From Pseudomonadota bacterium (GTDB taxonomy: Bacteria; Pseudomonadota; Alphaproteobacteria; Rhizobiales; Xanthobacteraceae), in NCBI GenBank assembly GCA_021823875.1, contig JAKAMD010000001.1, positions 1-34,974 of the forward strand: a stretch of 34,974 nt of DNA, given 5' to 3'. A model generated the notes under the pieces. The model saw only the letters and a list, made by a program, of their open reading frames with translations, was not told the origin of the DNA and did not search any database. Shown here in pieces: positions 1 through 8,065 of this stretch (position 1 is its first letter; each line of letters begins with the position of its first letter). The translations under genes and the position numbers were made by a program.

Positions 1-215
1 TCGGCGGGCGCCAGATTGACGGTGATCCGGCGGGCCGGCAGCGCGAGGCCGGAGGCGATCAGCGCCGCGCGCACCCGCTCCTTGGCCTCCGACACGGCTT
101 TATCCGGCAGGCCGACGATGGTGAAGGCCGGCAAGCCGGGCGCGACCTGCACCTGTACGTCGACGCTGCGAGCCTCGATCCCCTCAAAGGCGACGGTCGC
201 GACACGCTGAACCAT
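1..215 (-). CDS. comM: Mg-chelatase-like AAA ATPase ComM/YifB, N-terminal part (cut by window edge)
   Basis: Read on the minus strand from ATG at 215, this frame gives about 71 residues starting MVQRVATVAFEG, with the segments PAFTIVGLPDKAVSEAKERV and RRITVNLAPA. These are the typical opening of the YifB/ComM family: a ribosomal-S5-fold/Lon-like N-terminal domain that precedes the AAA+ magnesium-chelatase domain. In naturally competent bacteria ComM is a hexameric helicase that helps branch migration during integration of transformed DNA; its role in non-competent bacteria is unclear. The remaining three quarters lie left of the window. The family commonly sits beside gshB in Rhizobiales, which matches what is seen here. 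No strong Shine-Dalgarno sequence is visible before the ATG. Confidence 0.9.
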   Translation of the reverse strand, partial: MVQRVATVAFEGIEARSVDVQVQVAPGLPAFTIVGLPDKAVSEAKERVRAALIASGLALPARRITVNLAPA

Positions 216-355
216 GACGGCAAGTCCCCACCCGAATACCCGTCAGAGTAGCGGAAGCCGGGGAAAACTACAAGAACATTTGCAGAACAAAACGACTCAG
301 CTAAGATTTTTCTGAAGCGGCAAACCGGGCGCCAAAACAGGGAGCATGGCCGGTC

Positions 356-541
356 ATGGTCGACAGCAAGGCATTAGCCAACGAATTGCAGCAGGCGCGT
401 GCCGCCCGTATCGAGGCGGAAACAGCCTGGTGCGACGTCGAGGAACTGCTGTGGGAAGTGCAGCACGGTCTGCGCTACTGGCGCCGGCTGGCGCAAGTCG
501 AGGCCGGTGTGGTGACGGATCCGCCGCGGCTAACGCACTGA
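356..541 (+). CDS. Small helical hypothetical protein (61 aa)
   Basis: A short frame of 61 residues, rich in Ala, Glu, Arg and Leu. It is predicted to be almost entirely helical (LANELQQARAARIEAETAW, then a Trp/Tyr-rich part around LLWEVQHGLRYWRRL) and has no signal peptide or recognised domain. A GGGAG at 340-344 lies 11 bases before the ATG, which is a rather long spacing. Its last 12 bases overlap the 3' end of gshB on the other strand, a convergent arrangement. It fills the gap between comM and gshB. I do not recognise the family. It could be a real small soluble coiled-coil protein or a chance frame. Confidence 0.42.
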   Translation: MVDSKALANELQQARAARIEAETAWCDVEELLWEVQHGLRYWRRLAQVEAGVVTDPPRLTH

Positions 542-1480
542 CGCGCGCTTCGCCTCGATCTTGTCCCAGATCAGCACCGCGATATCGGGGCCGCCGAAAT
601 TCTTGATCGCGCGGATGCCGGTCGGCGAGGTGACGTTGATCTCGGTGAGATTGCCGTCGATCACGTCGATGCCGACGAACAGCAGGCCGCGTTTCTTCAA
701 GGTCGGGCCGATGGTCTCGCAGATCTCCCGCTCGCGCGGTGACAATTCAGTCGCTGCCGGCGCGCCGCCGCGCACCATGTTGGAGCGCAGATCGTCCGCC
801 GCCGGAATGCGGTTGACCGCGCCTGCATAGTTACCGTCCACCAGAATGATGCGTTTGTCGCCGTGCTTGATGTTGGGCAGGAACGCCTGCACCACCCATT
901 GTTCGCGGAACGTATTGGCAAACATGTCATAGAGCGAGCCGAAATTGAGATCGTCGCGGGTGATGCGGAACACCGCGCCGCCGCCGTGGCCGTAAAGTGG
1001 CTTGAACACGATGTCGCCGTGCTTGGCGCGGAACGCCTGGATTTCGGCGAGGTCGCGCGTGATCAACGTCGGCGGCATGAGCTGCGGAAACTCAGTGACC
1101 ATCACCTTCTCCGGCGCGTTGCGCACGCTGGCCGGATCGTTCACCACCAGGGTCTTGGGATGAATACGCTCGAGCAGATGGGTCGAGGTCACATAAGCGA
1201 GATCGAACGGCGGGTCCTGCCGCAACAGCACCACATCGAATTCCGATAGCGCGACGCGCCGCGGCTCACCGAGGTTGAAATGGTTGCCCGCGACGTCGCG
1301 CACGCTCAAGGCTTGCACGCTGGCAAAAACTTGGCCGTCGAGCAGGGCCAACCGATCAGGCGTGTAGTACGAAAGCCGGTGGCTGCGGGCCTGCGCTTCC
1401 AGCAGCAGGGCGAAGGTCGAATCGCCCTTAATGTTGATCCGCTCGATCGGATCCATCTGCACGACGACGTTCAGGCTCAT
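530..1480 (-). CDS. gshB: Glutathione synthetase
   Basis: This enzyme joins gamma-glutamylcysteine and glycine with ATP to make glutathione, the second step of glutathione synthesis, in the cytoplasm. The protein has 316 residues, the normal bacterial GshB length. Visible features are the N-terminal prokaryotic GSH-synthetase domain (about 1-125) with LLRQDPPFD at 86-94, the ATP-grasp domain with its glycine-rich loop KPLYGHGGGAVFR at 160-172, and the metal-binding and product-binding end TEINVTSPTGIRAI at 279-292, where E280 and N282 should bind Mg. The start at 1480 fits the family N-terminus (MSLNVVVQMDPIERI). It is transcribed divergently from the chemotaxis receptor at 1618; the 137-bp gap between them must hold both promoters. 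Confidence 0.97.
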   Translation of the reverse strand: MSLNVVVQMDPIERINIKGDSTFALLLEAQARSHRLSYYTPDRLALLDGQVFASVQALSVRDVAGNHFNLGEPRRVALSEFDVVLLRQDPPFDLAYVTSTHLLERIHPKTLVVNDPASVRNAPEKVMVTEFPQLMPPTLITRDLAEIQAFRAKHGDIVFKPLYGHGGGAVFRITRDDLNFGSLYDMFANTFREQWVVQAFLPNIKHGDKRIILVDGNYAGAVNRIPAADDLRSNMVRGGAPAATELSPREREICETIGPTLKKRGLLFVGIDVIDGNLTEINVTSPTGIRAIKNFGGPDIAVLIWDKIEAKRASVR

Positions 1481-1617
1481 GGGCGGCTCATTCGCGGCGC
1501 TTCGGGGCTGGTCTTGGCCATTTCTGCCGGGCGAAGCTTTAAGGAAAACAAAGCGTTAAGGTTTTGTTGCCAAACTCCGCGCCCGGAACCGGGTGACCGC
1601 GGAGTGAGGGTCGTTTC

Positions 1618-3297
1618 GTGACATTGCCGAAGCTTTCGATCGCCGCCAAGCTCTATGCGATCTTTGCCTTGATGGCCACTGCGTCGCTGGGGCTATCGGC
1701 GGTCGCCACCTACAACGCGCGCCAGCACGCCGCGCTGACGGTGGCCTACGAATCCGCCAATGCCGGCAGCCGCACCACCCAGCGGCTCGCCACGCTGCTT
1801 TTTGCCACCATGCTGCAATCGCAGGGCATTGCTGCGGCGCAGGGTCCTTCGATCGTCGACGGCTACGCTCAGGCGCTGCTCAAGATCGATAATGAACTCG
1901 GCGCGGCGATGAATGTTTGGCAGCAAAGTGTTCGTGTCGCCGACGCCGACGAATTCAGCCGCTTGGCTGTGCAGATCGACGAATTTCGCAAACTATTGCC
2001 TGAGCTCTCGCGGATCACCCATGAATCCGGACCGCAGGCCGCGCATGCCTTTGTCGAGAAGACTCAATTCGAACATAAACGCGAAGCGCTCAGCCAAATA
2101 GTGCAGAAGCTCGGCGCGGAATATAGCGAGCGCGCCCATAAGCTTTACCTGATGATCGACCAGGGCATCGACCGCACCGCGCTGTGGCTTTCGGTGCTGG
2201 CCGGTTTGGCGGTGCTGCTCGCGGTTGCTGGCGTCTTGATGATTATGCGCGATGTGGCCCGGCCGCTCGCTGCTATCACCCGCGTCACCGCGGCAGTAGC
2301 GGCCGGCAAAGCCGACATTGCGGTCCCATTCACCCAGCGCAGCGACGAGATCGGCGCGCTGGCGCGCTCGATCGGTGTTTTCCGCGATGCCATGAACCAT
2401 AACGTCGAGCTCAATAAGACCGTGCTCGAAGATGCCGACGCGCGCGCGCGCCGGCAGGAGCAGATGTCGGGCGAGATCGCACGTTTCTCCGCCGAGGTAG
2501 AAGCGACATTGTCCGAGCTCGGCCGCATCTCCGACCAGATGCTGGCCGCTTCGACCCAGCTCGCCAGCGTTGCCGACCAGGCCGCCGCCCGGACGGCAAG
2601 CGCCTCGACCGCCTCTTCCGAAGCTTCCAGCAATGTACGCGACATCGCCTCGGCCGCCGACGAACTGTCGGCCTCGGTCAACGAGATCGACCGGCAGGTG
2701 GCGCAGTCGAACGCGATCGCGGGCAAGGCAGTGAACGAGGCCGGCCACACCAATCAGGCGGTCAAGGAATTGGACGAGGCGGCCGCGCGCATCGGCGATG
2801 TGATCAAACTGATCACCGATATCGCCGAGCAGACCAACCTCCTGGCGCTCAACGCCACCATCGAGGCGGCGCGCGCGGGCGAGGCCGGCCGCGGCTTCGC
2901 GGTGGTGGCCGGCGAGGTGAAAGCGCTGGCCGGCCAGACCAGCCGTGCCACCGAGGAGATCAGCGCCCAGATCGCGGGCATGCAGCGCGCCACCGAGCGC
3001 TCGATCGCCGCCATCACCTCGATCGAAACGATTATCCGCGAGATCGGCGAAATCAGCAGCGCCATTGCCGCCGCCGTCACCGAGCAGGGAGCTGCCACCG
3101 GTGAGATCGCGCGCAGTGTCGATATTGCCGCCAAGCGCACGATCGAAACCGCAGAGGAAGTCGTGCGCGTCGGCGACGCGACCGACGCGACCCGCGCCAG
3201 TGCCGGCGCGGTCAAGTCCGTGGCCGATGATCTCGGGCAGGTCGCCTTCCGCATCCGCGCGCAGGTGGATCAGTTCTTCGAGCGGTTGAGCGCGTGA
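1618..3297 (+). CDS. Methyl-accepting chemotaxis protein
   Basis: A 559-residue transmembrane chemoreceptor. The order is TM1 (about 9-31), a mostly helical periplasmic sensor (about 32-188), TM2 (about 189-210), HAMP (about 211-265, with RPLAAITRV and DEIGALARSIGVFRDAM), and a long coiled-coil signalling domain. The conserved hairpin tip that contacts CheA/CheW is at about 404-430 (EQTNLLALNATIEAARAG then GRGFAVVAGEV). The sensor looks like a helical bundle; I cannot assign a ligand. The C-terminus ends FFERLSA, so there is no CheR/CheB-binding pentapeptide. The start is GTG, with purine-rich GGAGTGAGGG at 1601-1610 ahead of it. It interrupts the usual gshB-yraN neighbourhood and runs opposite to both, so it is probably a lineage-specific insertion with its own promoter. 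Confidence 0.95.
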   Translation: MTLPKLSIAAKLYAIFALMATASLGLSAVATYNARQHAALTVAYESANAGSRTTQRLATLLFATMLQSQGIAAAQGPSIVDGYAQALLKIDNELGAAMNVWQQSVRVADADEFSRLAVQIDEFRKLLPELSRITHESGPQAAHAFVEKTQFEHKREALSQIVQKLGAEYSERAHKLYLMIDQGIDRTALWLSVLAGLAVLLAVAGVLMIMRDVARPLAAITRVTAAVAAGKADIAVPFTQRSDEIGALARSIGVFRDAMNHNVELNKTVLEDADARARRQEQMSGEIARFSAEVEATLSELGRISDQMLAASTQLASVADQAAARTASASTASSEASSNVRDIASAADELSASVNEIDRQVAQSNAIAGKAVNEAGHTNQAVKELDEAAARIGDVIKLITDIAEQTNLLALNATIEAARAGEAGRGFAVVAGEVKALAGQTSRATEEISAQIAGMQRATERSIAAITSIETIIREIGEISSAIAAAVTEQGAATGEIARSVDIAAKRTIETAEEVVRVGDATDATRASAGAVKSVADDLGQVAFRIRAQVDQFFERLSA

Positions 3298-3303
3298 TCC
3301 AAA

Positions 3304-3346
3304 GTCATTCCGGGGCGCGGGCGTCAGCGTGCGAACCCGGAGTCCA
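3304..3346. repeat. Half copy of a dispersed palindromic element (family B)
   Basis: This stretch opens GTCATTCCGGGGCGCG and closes GCGAACCCGGAGTCCA. A related layout recurs at 6056-6158 (ATTCC or GTTCC, GCGCG, GCGAACCCGGA, CTCCA). It lies in the 60-bp gap between the convergent MCP and yraN genes. Just after it, 3351-3362 is a perfect 12-base palindrome (CCTAAGCTTAGG) overlapping the yraN stop codon. Such GC-rich intergenic palindromes are common in Bradyrhizobium-like genomes; a weak terminator role is possible. Confidence 0.6.
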
Positions 3347-3357
3347 TCCGCCTAAGC

Positions 3358-3771
3358 TTAGGTTTCAAACGCCCCTTGAATGTGCCGCGGCATCTTGCCG
3401 GGCGCGACCAGGATGGCGTCGAAGCGGATGTCGCGGAAGCCATGCGCGCCGGTCGCGGCGAGCCAGGCTTCTGCTGCTGCCGCGATGCGCTGACGCTGAC
3501 GCGGCGTTACCGCTTCGGCCGCGTCATCGAGCTTGTCGCGCGCCTTCACCTCGACGAACACCAACAAGCTGCGGCGGCGTGCGACGATGTCGATCTCGCC
3601 GACCGGTGATTTCCAGCGCCGCCCCAAAATGCGGAAGCCCTTGGCAATGAGCAGAGCGGCGGCGCGGCTTTCTGCCGAGATGCCGAGTTGAAAGGCCGCT
3701 TGTCGTTCCGGCCGCGGCGGCAGCTTGCCGAGCGGTGCCGCCTTCGGCGGCTGACCATCATGGCGTGCCAT
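3358..3771 (-). CDS. yraN: YraN family (UPF0102) nuclease-fold protein
   Basis: A 137-residue protein of the YraN/UPF0102 family. Members have a restriction-endonuclease-like fold related to Holliday-junction resolvases, but their cellular role is not settled. The core motif GEIDIVARR followed by LLVFVEVKAR carries the PD-(D/E)xK-type acidic residues and lysine. The upstream helix ESRAAALLIAKGFRILGRRWKS is also typical. The reading frame stays open up to 3879, but homologous sequence begins near RQAAFQLGISAESRAA, so the ATG at 3771 is preferred. This start overlaps the rsmI stop by 14 bases, which suggests translational coupling. The rsmI-yraN pairing is widespread in proteobacteria. The N-terminal 25 residues (Lys/Pro/Arg-rich) are a lineage-specific tail. 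Confidence 0.9.
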   Translation of the reverse strand: MARHDGQPPKAAPLGKLPPRPERQAAFQLGISAESRAAALLIAKGFRILGRRWKSPVGEIDIVARRRSLLVFVEVKARDKLDDAAEAVTPRQRQRIAAAAEAWLAATGAHGFRDIRFDAILVAPGKMPRHIQGAFET

Positions 3772-4684
3772 CGCTGTCGTCCCTGCTGAGTTCGAGTGCG
3801 CGTTGATAGACTTCGCGGCGCGAGCGGCCTGTGGCAAGCGCGACCTCGCCGACCGCGTCCTTGACCGAGACGCGGGCAAGCGCCTGCCGCAGCATGGCGT
3901 CGACGTCGTCGGCTTGCGTTTCCTGTTCGGCCGGCGGCGCCACCACGATCACGATCTCGCCGCGTGTTTCGCCGCCGTCGGCATAAGCGCGTGCGAGGCT
4001 GACGAGATCGTCGCGCCGCACTTCCTCATGCAGCTTGGTCAGCTCGCGGCAGATTGCGGCCGCGCGCGGTCCCAGACCGGTGGCAAGATCGGCCAGCGTC
4101 GCCGCCAGCCGTGTGCCGCTCTCATACAGCACCAGCGTTGCCGGAATGGCGACGAGCGCGGCGATCCGCTTCTGCCGCGCCGCCTGCTTCGGCGGCAGGA
4201 AACCTTCGAAGAAAAAGCGGTCGGTCGGTAGGCCGGCGACCGACAGTGCCGCCAGCAAGGCCGACGGTCCGGGTAGGGCATTGACCGCGTAGCCGGCCTC
4301 GCGCGCCGCGCGCACCAGCTTGAAGCCGGGATCGGAGATCAACGGCGTGCCGGCGTCGGAAACCAGCGCCACTGCCTCGCAGTTGGAGAGGCGCTTGAGC
4401 AGGCGCGGCCGTGCTTCGGCGGCATTGTGCTCATGATAGGGCGTCAGCGGCGTGGCGATCCCGTAACGCTCGGTCAGCCGGCGGGTGACGCGGGTGTCCT
4501 CGCAGGCGATGACGTCGGCGCCGGCCAGCACCTCCAGCGCGCGCAAGGTGATGTCGCCGAGGTTTCCGATCGGCGTGGCGACCAGATAGAGCCCGCCGCG
4601 GGGCCGTTTGGCTTCGATCTGCGCACCATTGATTGCAAAATAACGCGCACTCACGTCGGTAGGGCTGGTTTTGTCGCTGGCCAT
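3758..4684 (-). CDS. rsmI: 16S rRNA (cytidine1402-2'-O)-methyltransferase
   Basis: RsmI methylates the ribose of C1402 in the decoding centre of 16S rRNA using S-adenosylmethionine. The tetrapyrrole-methylase fold is evident from GGLYLVATPIGNLGDITLRA near the N-terminus, then ACEDTRVTRRL, ALVSDAGTPLISDPGFKLV, ALPGPSALLAALSVAGLPTDRF and FYES-like VLYESGTRL. The C-terminal extension LARVSVKDAVGEVALATGRSRREVY is the small helical domain common in RsmI. With the ATG at 4684 the protein has 308 residues. An upstream ATG at 4750 would add 22 residues that look unlike the family; neither start has a strong ribosome-binding site. It faces the lipoprotein gene at 4864 and is first in an rsmI-yraN unit. 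Confidence 0.95.
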   Translation of the reverse strand: MASDKTSPTDVSARYFAINGAQIEAKRPRGGLYLVATPIGNLGDITLRALEVLAGADVIACEDTRVTRRLTERYGIATPLTPYHEHNAAEARPRLLKRLSNCEAVALVSDAGTPLISDPGFKLVRAAREAGYAVNALPGPSALLAALSVAGLPTDRFFFEGFLPPKQAARQKRIAALVAIPATLVLYESGTRLAATLADLATGLGPRAAAICRELTKLHEEVRRDDLVSLARAYADGGETRGEIVIVVAPPAEQETQADDVDAMLRQALARVSVKDAVGEVALATGRSRREVYQRALELSRDDSDGTP

Positions 4685-4863
4685 GAGCGCCAACCTAGCC
4701 GAGAGCCGGCCGGTCCGCCATAGCAGCGCCAAATTCCCTTTCTTTTTCATTGCCTTAACTTTTGCGCGACAAAATCTCAGATTATCGTTAGGACATAAGG
4801 CATGTCCGTCGCTTGTGGGGAGCGGCCATGGTGGGAATGCCGCTGAGCCGGGAAGGAATGCTG

Positions 4864-6045
4864 ATGCGCGGTTTGCGCAGATTGTTCGCGCCGCTGGGCG
4901 TCGTCGCGGTGCTGGCCGCTCTGGCGGCCTGCACCAGTAACAGCCTCAATCAATTCAGTACCACGCAACCGGAGGCGGCGCCGCCGCCGCAGGCGGGCAC
5001 GCAAATCGGCAGCGGACAGATTCGAGTCGGTCTGATTCTGCCGCTGTCGGCGCCGGGCAATGCCGGCGTCGCCGCCACCTCGATGAAGAATGCGGCCGAG
5101 ATGGCGCTGGCCGAATTCAAGAACCCGAACATCCAGCTCTTGGTGAAGGACGACGCCGGCAATCCGCAGACCGCGCAGGCCGGCGCACAACAGGCAATCA
5201 GCGAAGGCGCCGAGATCATCGTCGGCCCGTTGTTTGCACAGTCGGTGAGCGCGGTCGGCCAGGTGGCGCGTCAGCACGGCATTCCGGTGATCGCCTTCTC
5301 GACCGATGCCAGCGTTGCGGCGCCCGGCGTCTATCTGTTGAGCTTCCTGCCGGAGTCCGACGTCAAGCGCATTGTTGAATTCGCTACTTCGCGTGGCAAA
5401 CGTTCGTTCGCGGCGTTGCTGCCGGACAATGCTTATGGCGCGGTTGTGCAGGCCGCGTTCCAACAGGAAGTGCCGCGCCACGGCGGCCGTATCCTGGCGA
5501 TCGAGAAATATCCGCTTGATCCGAGCAAGATCGCCGATTCCGTGCACCGGGTGGCGCAGGTGGCGCACAGCGTCGACAATATCTTCATCCCGGACGGCGC
5601 CGATGCGGTACCGCAGGTGGTGCGTGCACTCGCCGCCGACCACGTAAATCTCAGGCGCGTGCAGTTGCTCGGCACGGGGCTGTGGGACGATCCGCGTATC
5701 TTCGCCGACCGGCAGCTGGAAGGCGGCCTCTATGCGGCGCCGGAGTCGGGCGGCTTCCGCAGCTTCTCGGCCCGCTACCGTCAGCGCTACGGACAGGATC
5801 CGGTGCGCACGGCGACGCTCGCCTATGATGCGGTGGCGCTGGTGGCGGCGCTGGTGAAGACGCAAGGCACGCAGCGTTTCAGCCAGCAGATTCTCACCAA
5901 CCCGTCCGGCTTCGCCGGCATCGATGGCGTGTTCCGCTTCCGCCCCGACGGTACCAACGAACGCGGCCTCGCGGTGTTGCGTATCACGCCGAACGGCGGG
6001 CAGGTGGTGAGCCCGGCGCCGAAGACTTTCAAGCCGGGGACGTAA
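4864..6045 (+). CDS. Penicillin-binding protein activator family lipoprotein (periplasmic-binding-protein fold)
   Basis: A lipoprotein of about 393 residues: n-region MRGLRRLF, hydrophobic stretch, and lipobox LAAC with Cys23 as the lipidated residue. After a Pro/Gln-rich linker comes a type I periplasmic-binding fold (IRVGLILPLSAPGNAGVAAT, IIVGPLFAQSVSAVGQVARQ, IPVIAFSTDASVAAPGVYLL, LLPDNAYGAVVQAAF, DPVRTATLAYDAVALVAAL). It resembles the LpoA/YraM C-terminal domain and the amino-acid ABC binding proteins. Next to rsmI-yraN this domain is usually annotated as a penicillin-binding protein activator, which in enterics activates PBP1A; that function is inferred here from fold and context. ATG 4864 has GGAAGGA (4851-4857) at good spacing and gives a textbook lipoprotein signal. 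ATGs at 4828 and 4858 are alternatives. Confidence 0.88.
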   Translation: MRGLRRLFAPLGVVAVLAALAACTSNSLNQFSTTQPEAAPPPQAGTQIGSGQIRVGLILPLSAPGNAGVAATSMKNAAEMALAEFKNPNIQLLVKDDAGNPQTAQAGAQQAISEGAEIIVGPLFAQSVSAVGQVARQHGIPVIAFSTDASVAAPGVYLLSFLPESDVKRIVEFATSRGKRSFAALLPDNAYGAVVQAAFQQEVPRHGGRILAIEKYPLDPSKIADSVHRVAQVAHSVDNIFIPDGADAVPQVVRALAADHVNLRRVQLLGTGLWDDPRIFADRQLEGGLYAAPESGGFRSFSARYRQRYGQDPVRTATLAYDAVALVAALVKTQGTQRFSQQILTNPSGFAGIDGVFRFRPDGTNERGLAVLRITPNGGQVVSPAPKTFKPGT

Positions 6046-6055
6046 CAACAATCTT

Positions 6056-6158
6056 TCGTTCCGAGGCGCGCATGAAGTGCGCGAACCCGGACTCCAGAAA
6101 CAAGCTCCGAAAGTGCATCTGGATTCCGGATCGCGCATCCGCGCGTCTGGAATGACGA
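6056..6158. repeat. Dispersed palindromic element, full copy (family B)
   Basis: This element lies in the 119-bp gap between the convergent lipoprotein and hemW genes. It contains nested inverted repeats. One is CGCGCA/TGCGCG at 6067-6072 and 6078-6083. The second is a 12-base pair at 6087-6098 and 6118-6129 with 11 of 12 positions matching. The outer ends (GTTCC near 6058 and GGAAT near 6150) are also roughly complementary, so the whole could form a cruciform or a long RNA hairpin. A half copy is at 3304-3346. It may also end transcription from both sides; no T-run was seen. Confidence 0.65.
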
Positions 6159-6164
6159 TTGAAG

Positions 6165-7331
6165 CTAAGCCGCCAGATCCGCCACCACCGCATCGAGCAC
6201 GGGGAAGCCTGACAGCGTCACCCGCAAGCGGCCATCGGCGGTCGACTCGACGGCACCTTCCTGGTGCAGCAGGGCGATGCGCTTGGGGTCAAGCTCGCGC
6301 CCGCTGATCGCGGTGAAACGTGCCGGCTCGATTCCTTCCGCGAGGCGCAGCCCCATCAGCAGGTATTCGTCGGCCATCTCGCTGCTGCTGAGCTTCTCGT
6401 CGACGATCAGGCCACTGCCGGTGGTTTCCACGCGTTCCAGCCAGCTTTCCGGCCGCCGCTCGGTTTCGGTCGCAATGCGGCGGCCATCGAGCGTGAGCCT
6501 TCCGTGCGCGCCGGGACCGACGCCGGCGTAATCGTGGCCGCGCCAGTAGACGAGATTGTGCCGGCACTCGCCGCCCTGACGGGCGTGGTTGGAAATCTCA
6601 TAGGCCGGCAGTCCGGCATCGCCGCAAATCGTCTGTGTCAGATCGTAGAAATCGCGCGCCAGATCGTCTTCCGGCAGCACGAGCTTGCCGGCGGCATGCA
6701 AGGCGAAATAGGGCGTCTCCTGTTCGATGGTCAGTTGATAGAGCGAGAGATGATCGCCCGCGTGCTCAAGTGCGTGGCTCAATTCCAATGCCCAGGCTTC
6801 GAGTGTCTGACCCGGCCGGGTATAGATGAGGTCGAAGGAATAGCGATCGAAGATCGAGCGCGCGAGTGTGACTGCGGCGAGCGCTTCCTCAACCGTGTGC
6901 ATGCGGCCGAGTTGCTTGAGCACCGCATCGTCGAGCGCCTGCACGCCGAGCGAAACGCGATTCACCCCCGCGGTCCGGTAGCCGCGGAAGCGCCCGGCCT
7001 CAACGCTGGTCGGGTTGGCTTCCAAGGTGATCTCGACATCGGGCGCGATACGCCAATGCTTGGCGATGGTGTCGAGGATCGCCTGCACCGAGACGGGCTG
7101 CATCAGCGAGGGCGTGCCGCCGCCGAAAAAGATGCTGGAGACCGTGCGGTCCGGCACGCGCGCGGCGGTCGCTGCGATTTCGCTTTCGATGGCGCGCACG
7201 AAGCGTGCTTCGTCGGGGCCGCCGTGACGCACATGACTGTTGAAGTCGCAGTAGGGGCACTTCGACAGGCAAAATGGCCAATGCACGTAAACGCCGAAAG
7301 GCGCAGGACTTGTCGCGTTCATATTAACCAT
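6165..7331 (-). CDS. hemW: Radical SAM family heme chaperone HemW (HemN-like)
   Basis: A 388-residue radical-SAM protein of the HemW group, often misnamed oxygen-independent coproporphyrinogen oxidase. HemW proteins bind heme and deliver it to respiratory enzymes. The radical-SAM motif CLSKCPYCDF has cysteines at residues 21, 25 and 28, followed by FGGGTPSLM, EANPTSVEAGRF, GVNRVSLGVQALDD, LSLYQLTIEQETPY and, near the C-terminus, the HemN-type domain (LLMGLRLAEGIEPARF). The frame continues upstream to 7676 inside rdgB, but homology begins at PFGVYVHWPFC. ATG 7331 has AGGG about 6 bases ahead; ATG 7322 is an alternative. It follows rdgB by 95 bp on the same strand, the usual Rhizobiales order rph-rdgB-hemW. 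Confidence 0.95.
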   Translation of the reverse strand: MVNMNATSPAPFGVYVHWPFCLSKCPYCDFNSHVRHGGPDEARFVRAIESEIAATAARVPDRTVSSIFFGGGTPSLMQPVSVQAILDTIAKHWRIAPDVEITLEANPTSVEAGRFRGYRTAGVNRVSLGVQALDDAVLKQLGRMHTVEEALAAVTLARSIFDRYSFDLIYTRPGQTLEAWALELSHALEHAGDHLSLYQLTIEQETPYFALHAAGKLVLPEDDLARDFYDLTQTICGDAGLPAYEISNHARQGGECRHNLVYWRGHDYAGVGPGAHGRLTLDGRRIATETERRPESWLERVETTGSGLIVDEKLSSSEMADEYLLMGLRLAEGIEPARFTAISGRELDPKRIALLHQEGAVESTADGRLRVTLSGFPVLDAVVADLAA

Positions 7332-7426
7332 CTTAGGCCCTGCGGCACCGGCAAAGCCAGAGCCTCGGCCAATTCGTCGCGGATAAGTACTTAAAATTGT
7401 AACGAATTCGCGGCAATGCAAGCCGG

Positions 7427-8065
7427 TCAGACATCGCGGTGCAGGCATGCTGCCGCGAGCTTCACGAACGCTCGCGCGCGGTGCGAGAGGCCTTTGCCCT
7501 TGGGCGGAAGCCCGTGTTTTTCCTCCGCGCTCATCTCGCCGAAGGTGATGTCGAAGCCGTCGGGGCGAAAGAGCGGATCGTAACCGAAGCCCTTTTCGCC
7601 GCGCGGTGGCCAGACAATCACGCCGTCGACGCGGCCTTCGAATTCCTCCAGGTGGCCGTCGGACCAGGCGAGACACAGCGCGGCGATGAAATGCGCGCGC
7701 CGTTGTTCGGGCATGCGCGCACCGCGCTCGATCAACAACGTCTGGATGCGGTTCATGGCGCCGCGGAAATCCTTGTCGGGTCCCGCCCAGCGCGCGGAAT
7801 GGATGCCCGGCTCGCCACTCAACGCATCGACCACCAGTCCGGAATCGTCGGCGAAGGCGGCGCGCCCGGTGGCCTTGGCCGCGGCCATCGCCTTGATGCG
7901 CGCGTTGGCGGCGAAGGTCGTGCCGGTCTCGTGCGGCTCGGCGAGGCCGAGCTCGCCGGCCGATTGCGCCTCGATGCCATAGGGCGCCAACAACTCGCGC
8001 ATCTCGGCGAGCTTGCCGGGATTGTGCGTGGCGATGACGACGGGGGAGGTGAGTTGCCGGCTCAC
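7427..8065 (-). CDS. rdgB: RdgB/HAM1 family XTP/dITP pyrophosphatase
   Basis: This 212-residue enzyme hydrolyses non-canonical purine triphosphates (dITP, XTP, ITP) to the monophosphates and so keeps damaged bases out of DNA and RNA. The family signatures are visible: the nucleotide-binding N-terminus VVIATHNPGKLAEM, ETGTTFAANARIKA (46-59), the catalytic FADDSGLVVDALSGEPG with acidic residues 73-74, and the C-terminal EKGFGYDPLF and HRARA. The start is GTG at 8065, and GTGA overlaps the rph stop by 4 bases, which indicates translational coupling in an rph-rdgB unit. Length and motifs are ordinary for the family. Confidence 0.96.
   Translation of the reverse strand: MSRQLTSPVVIATHNPGKLAEMRELLAPYGIEAQSAGELGLAEPHETGTTFAANARIKAMAAAKATGRAAFADDSGLVVDALSGEPGIHSARWAGPDKDFRGAMNRIQTLLIERGARMPEQRRAHFIAALCLAWSDGHLEEFEGRVDGVIVWPPRGEKGFGYDPLFRPDGFDITFGEMSAEEKHGLPPKGKGLSHRARAFVKLAAACLHRDV

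Noticed and set aside
346..606. An 86-residue frame overlapping the small ORF at 356
   Set aside because: It is Arg/Ala-rich, extends far into gshB, and its ATG is only one base after the possible ribosome-binding site. The frame from 356 is more protein-like.
4777..6138. A 453-residue minus-strand frame over the lipoprotein gene
   Set aside because: It is Arg/His-rich, with no homology, and the plus-strand gene has a clear lipoprotein signal and fold.
6264..7394. A 376-residue plus-strand frame over hemW
   Set aside because: The minus strand encodes the CxxxCxxC radical-SAM protein in full; the plus-strand frame is a shadow.
7332..7676. N-terminal extension of hemW by 115 residues
   Set aside because: It would overlap rdgB in another frame, is Arg-rich, and has no similarity to HemW. 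ATG 7331 is in line with the family.
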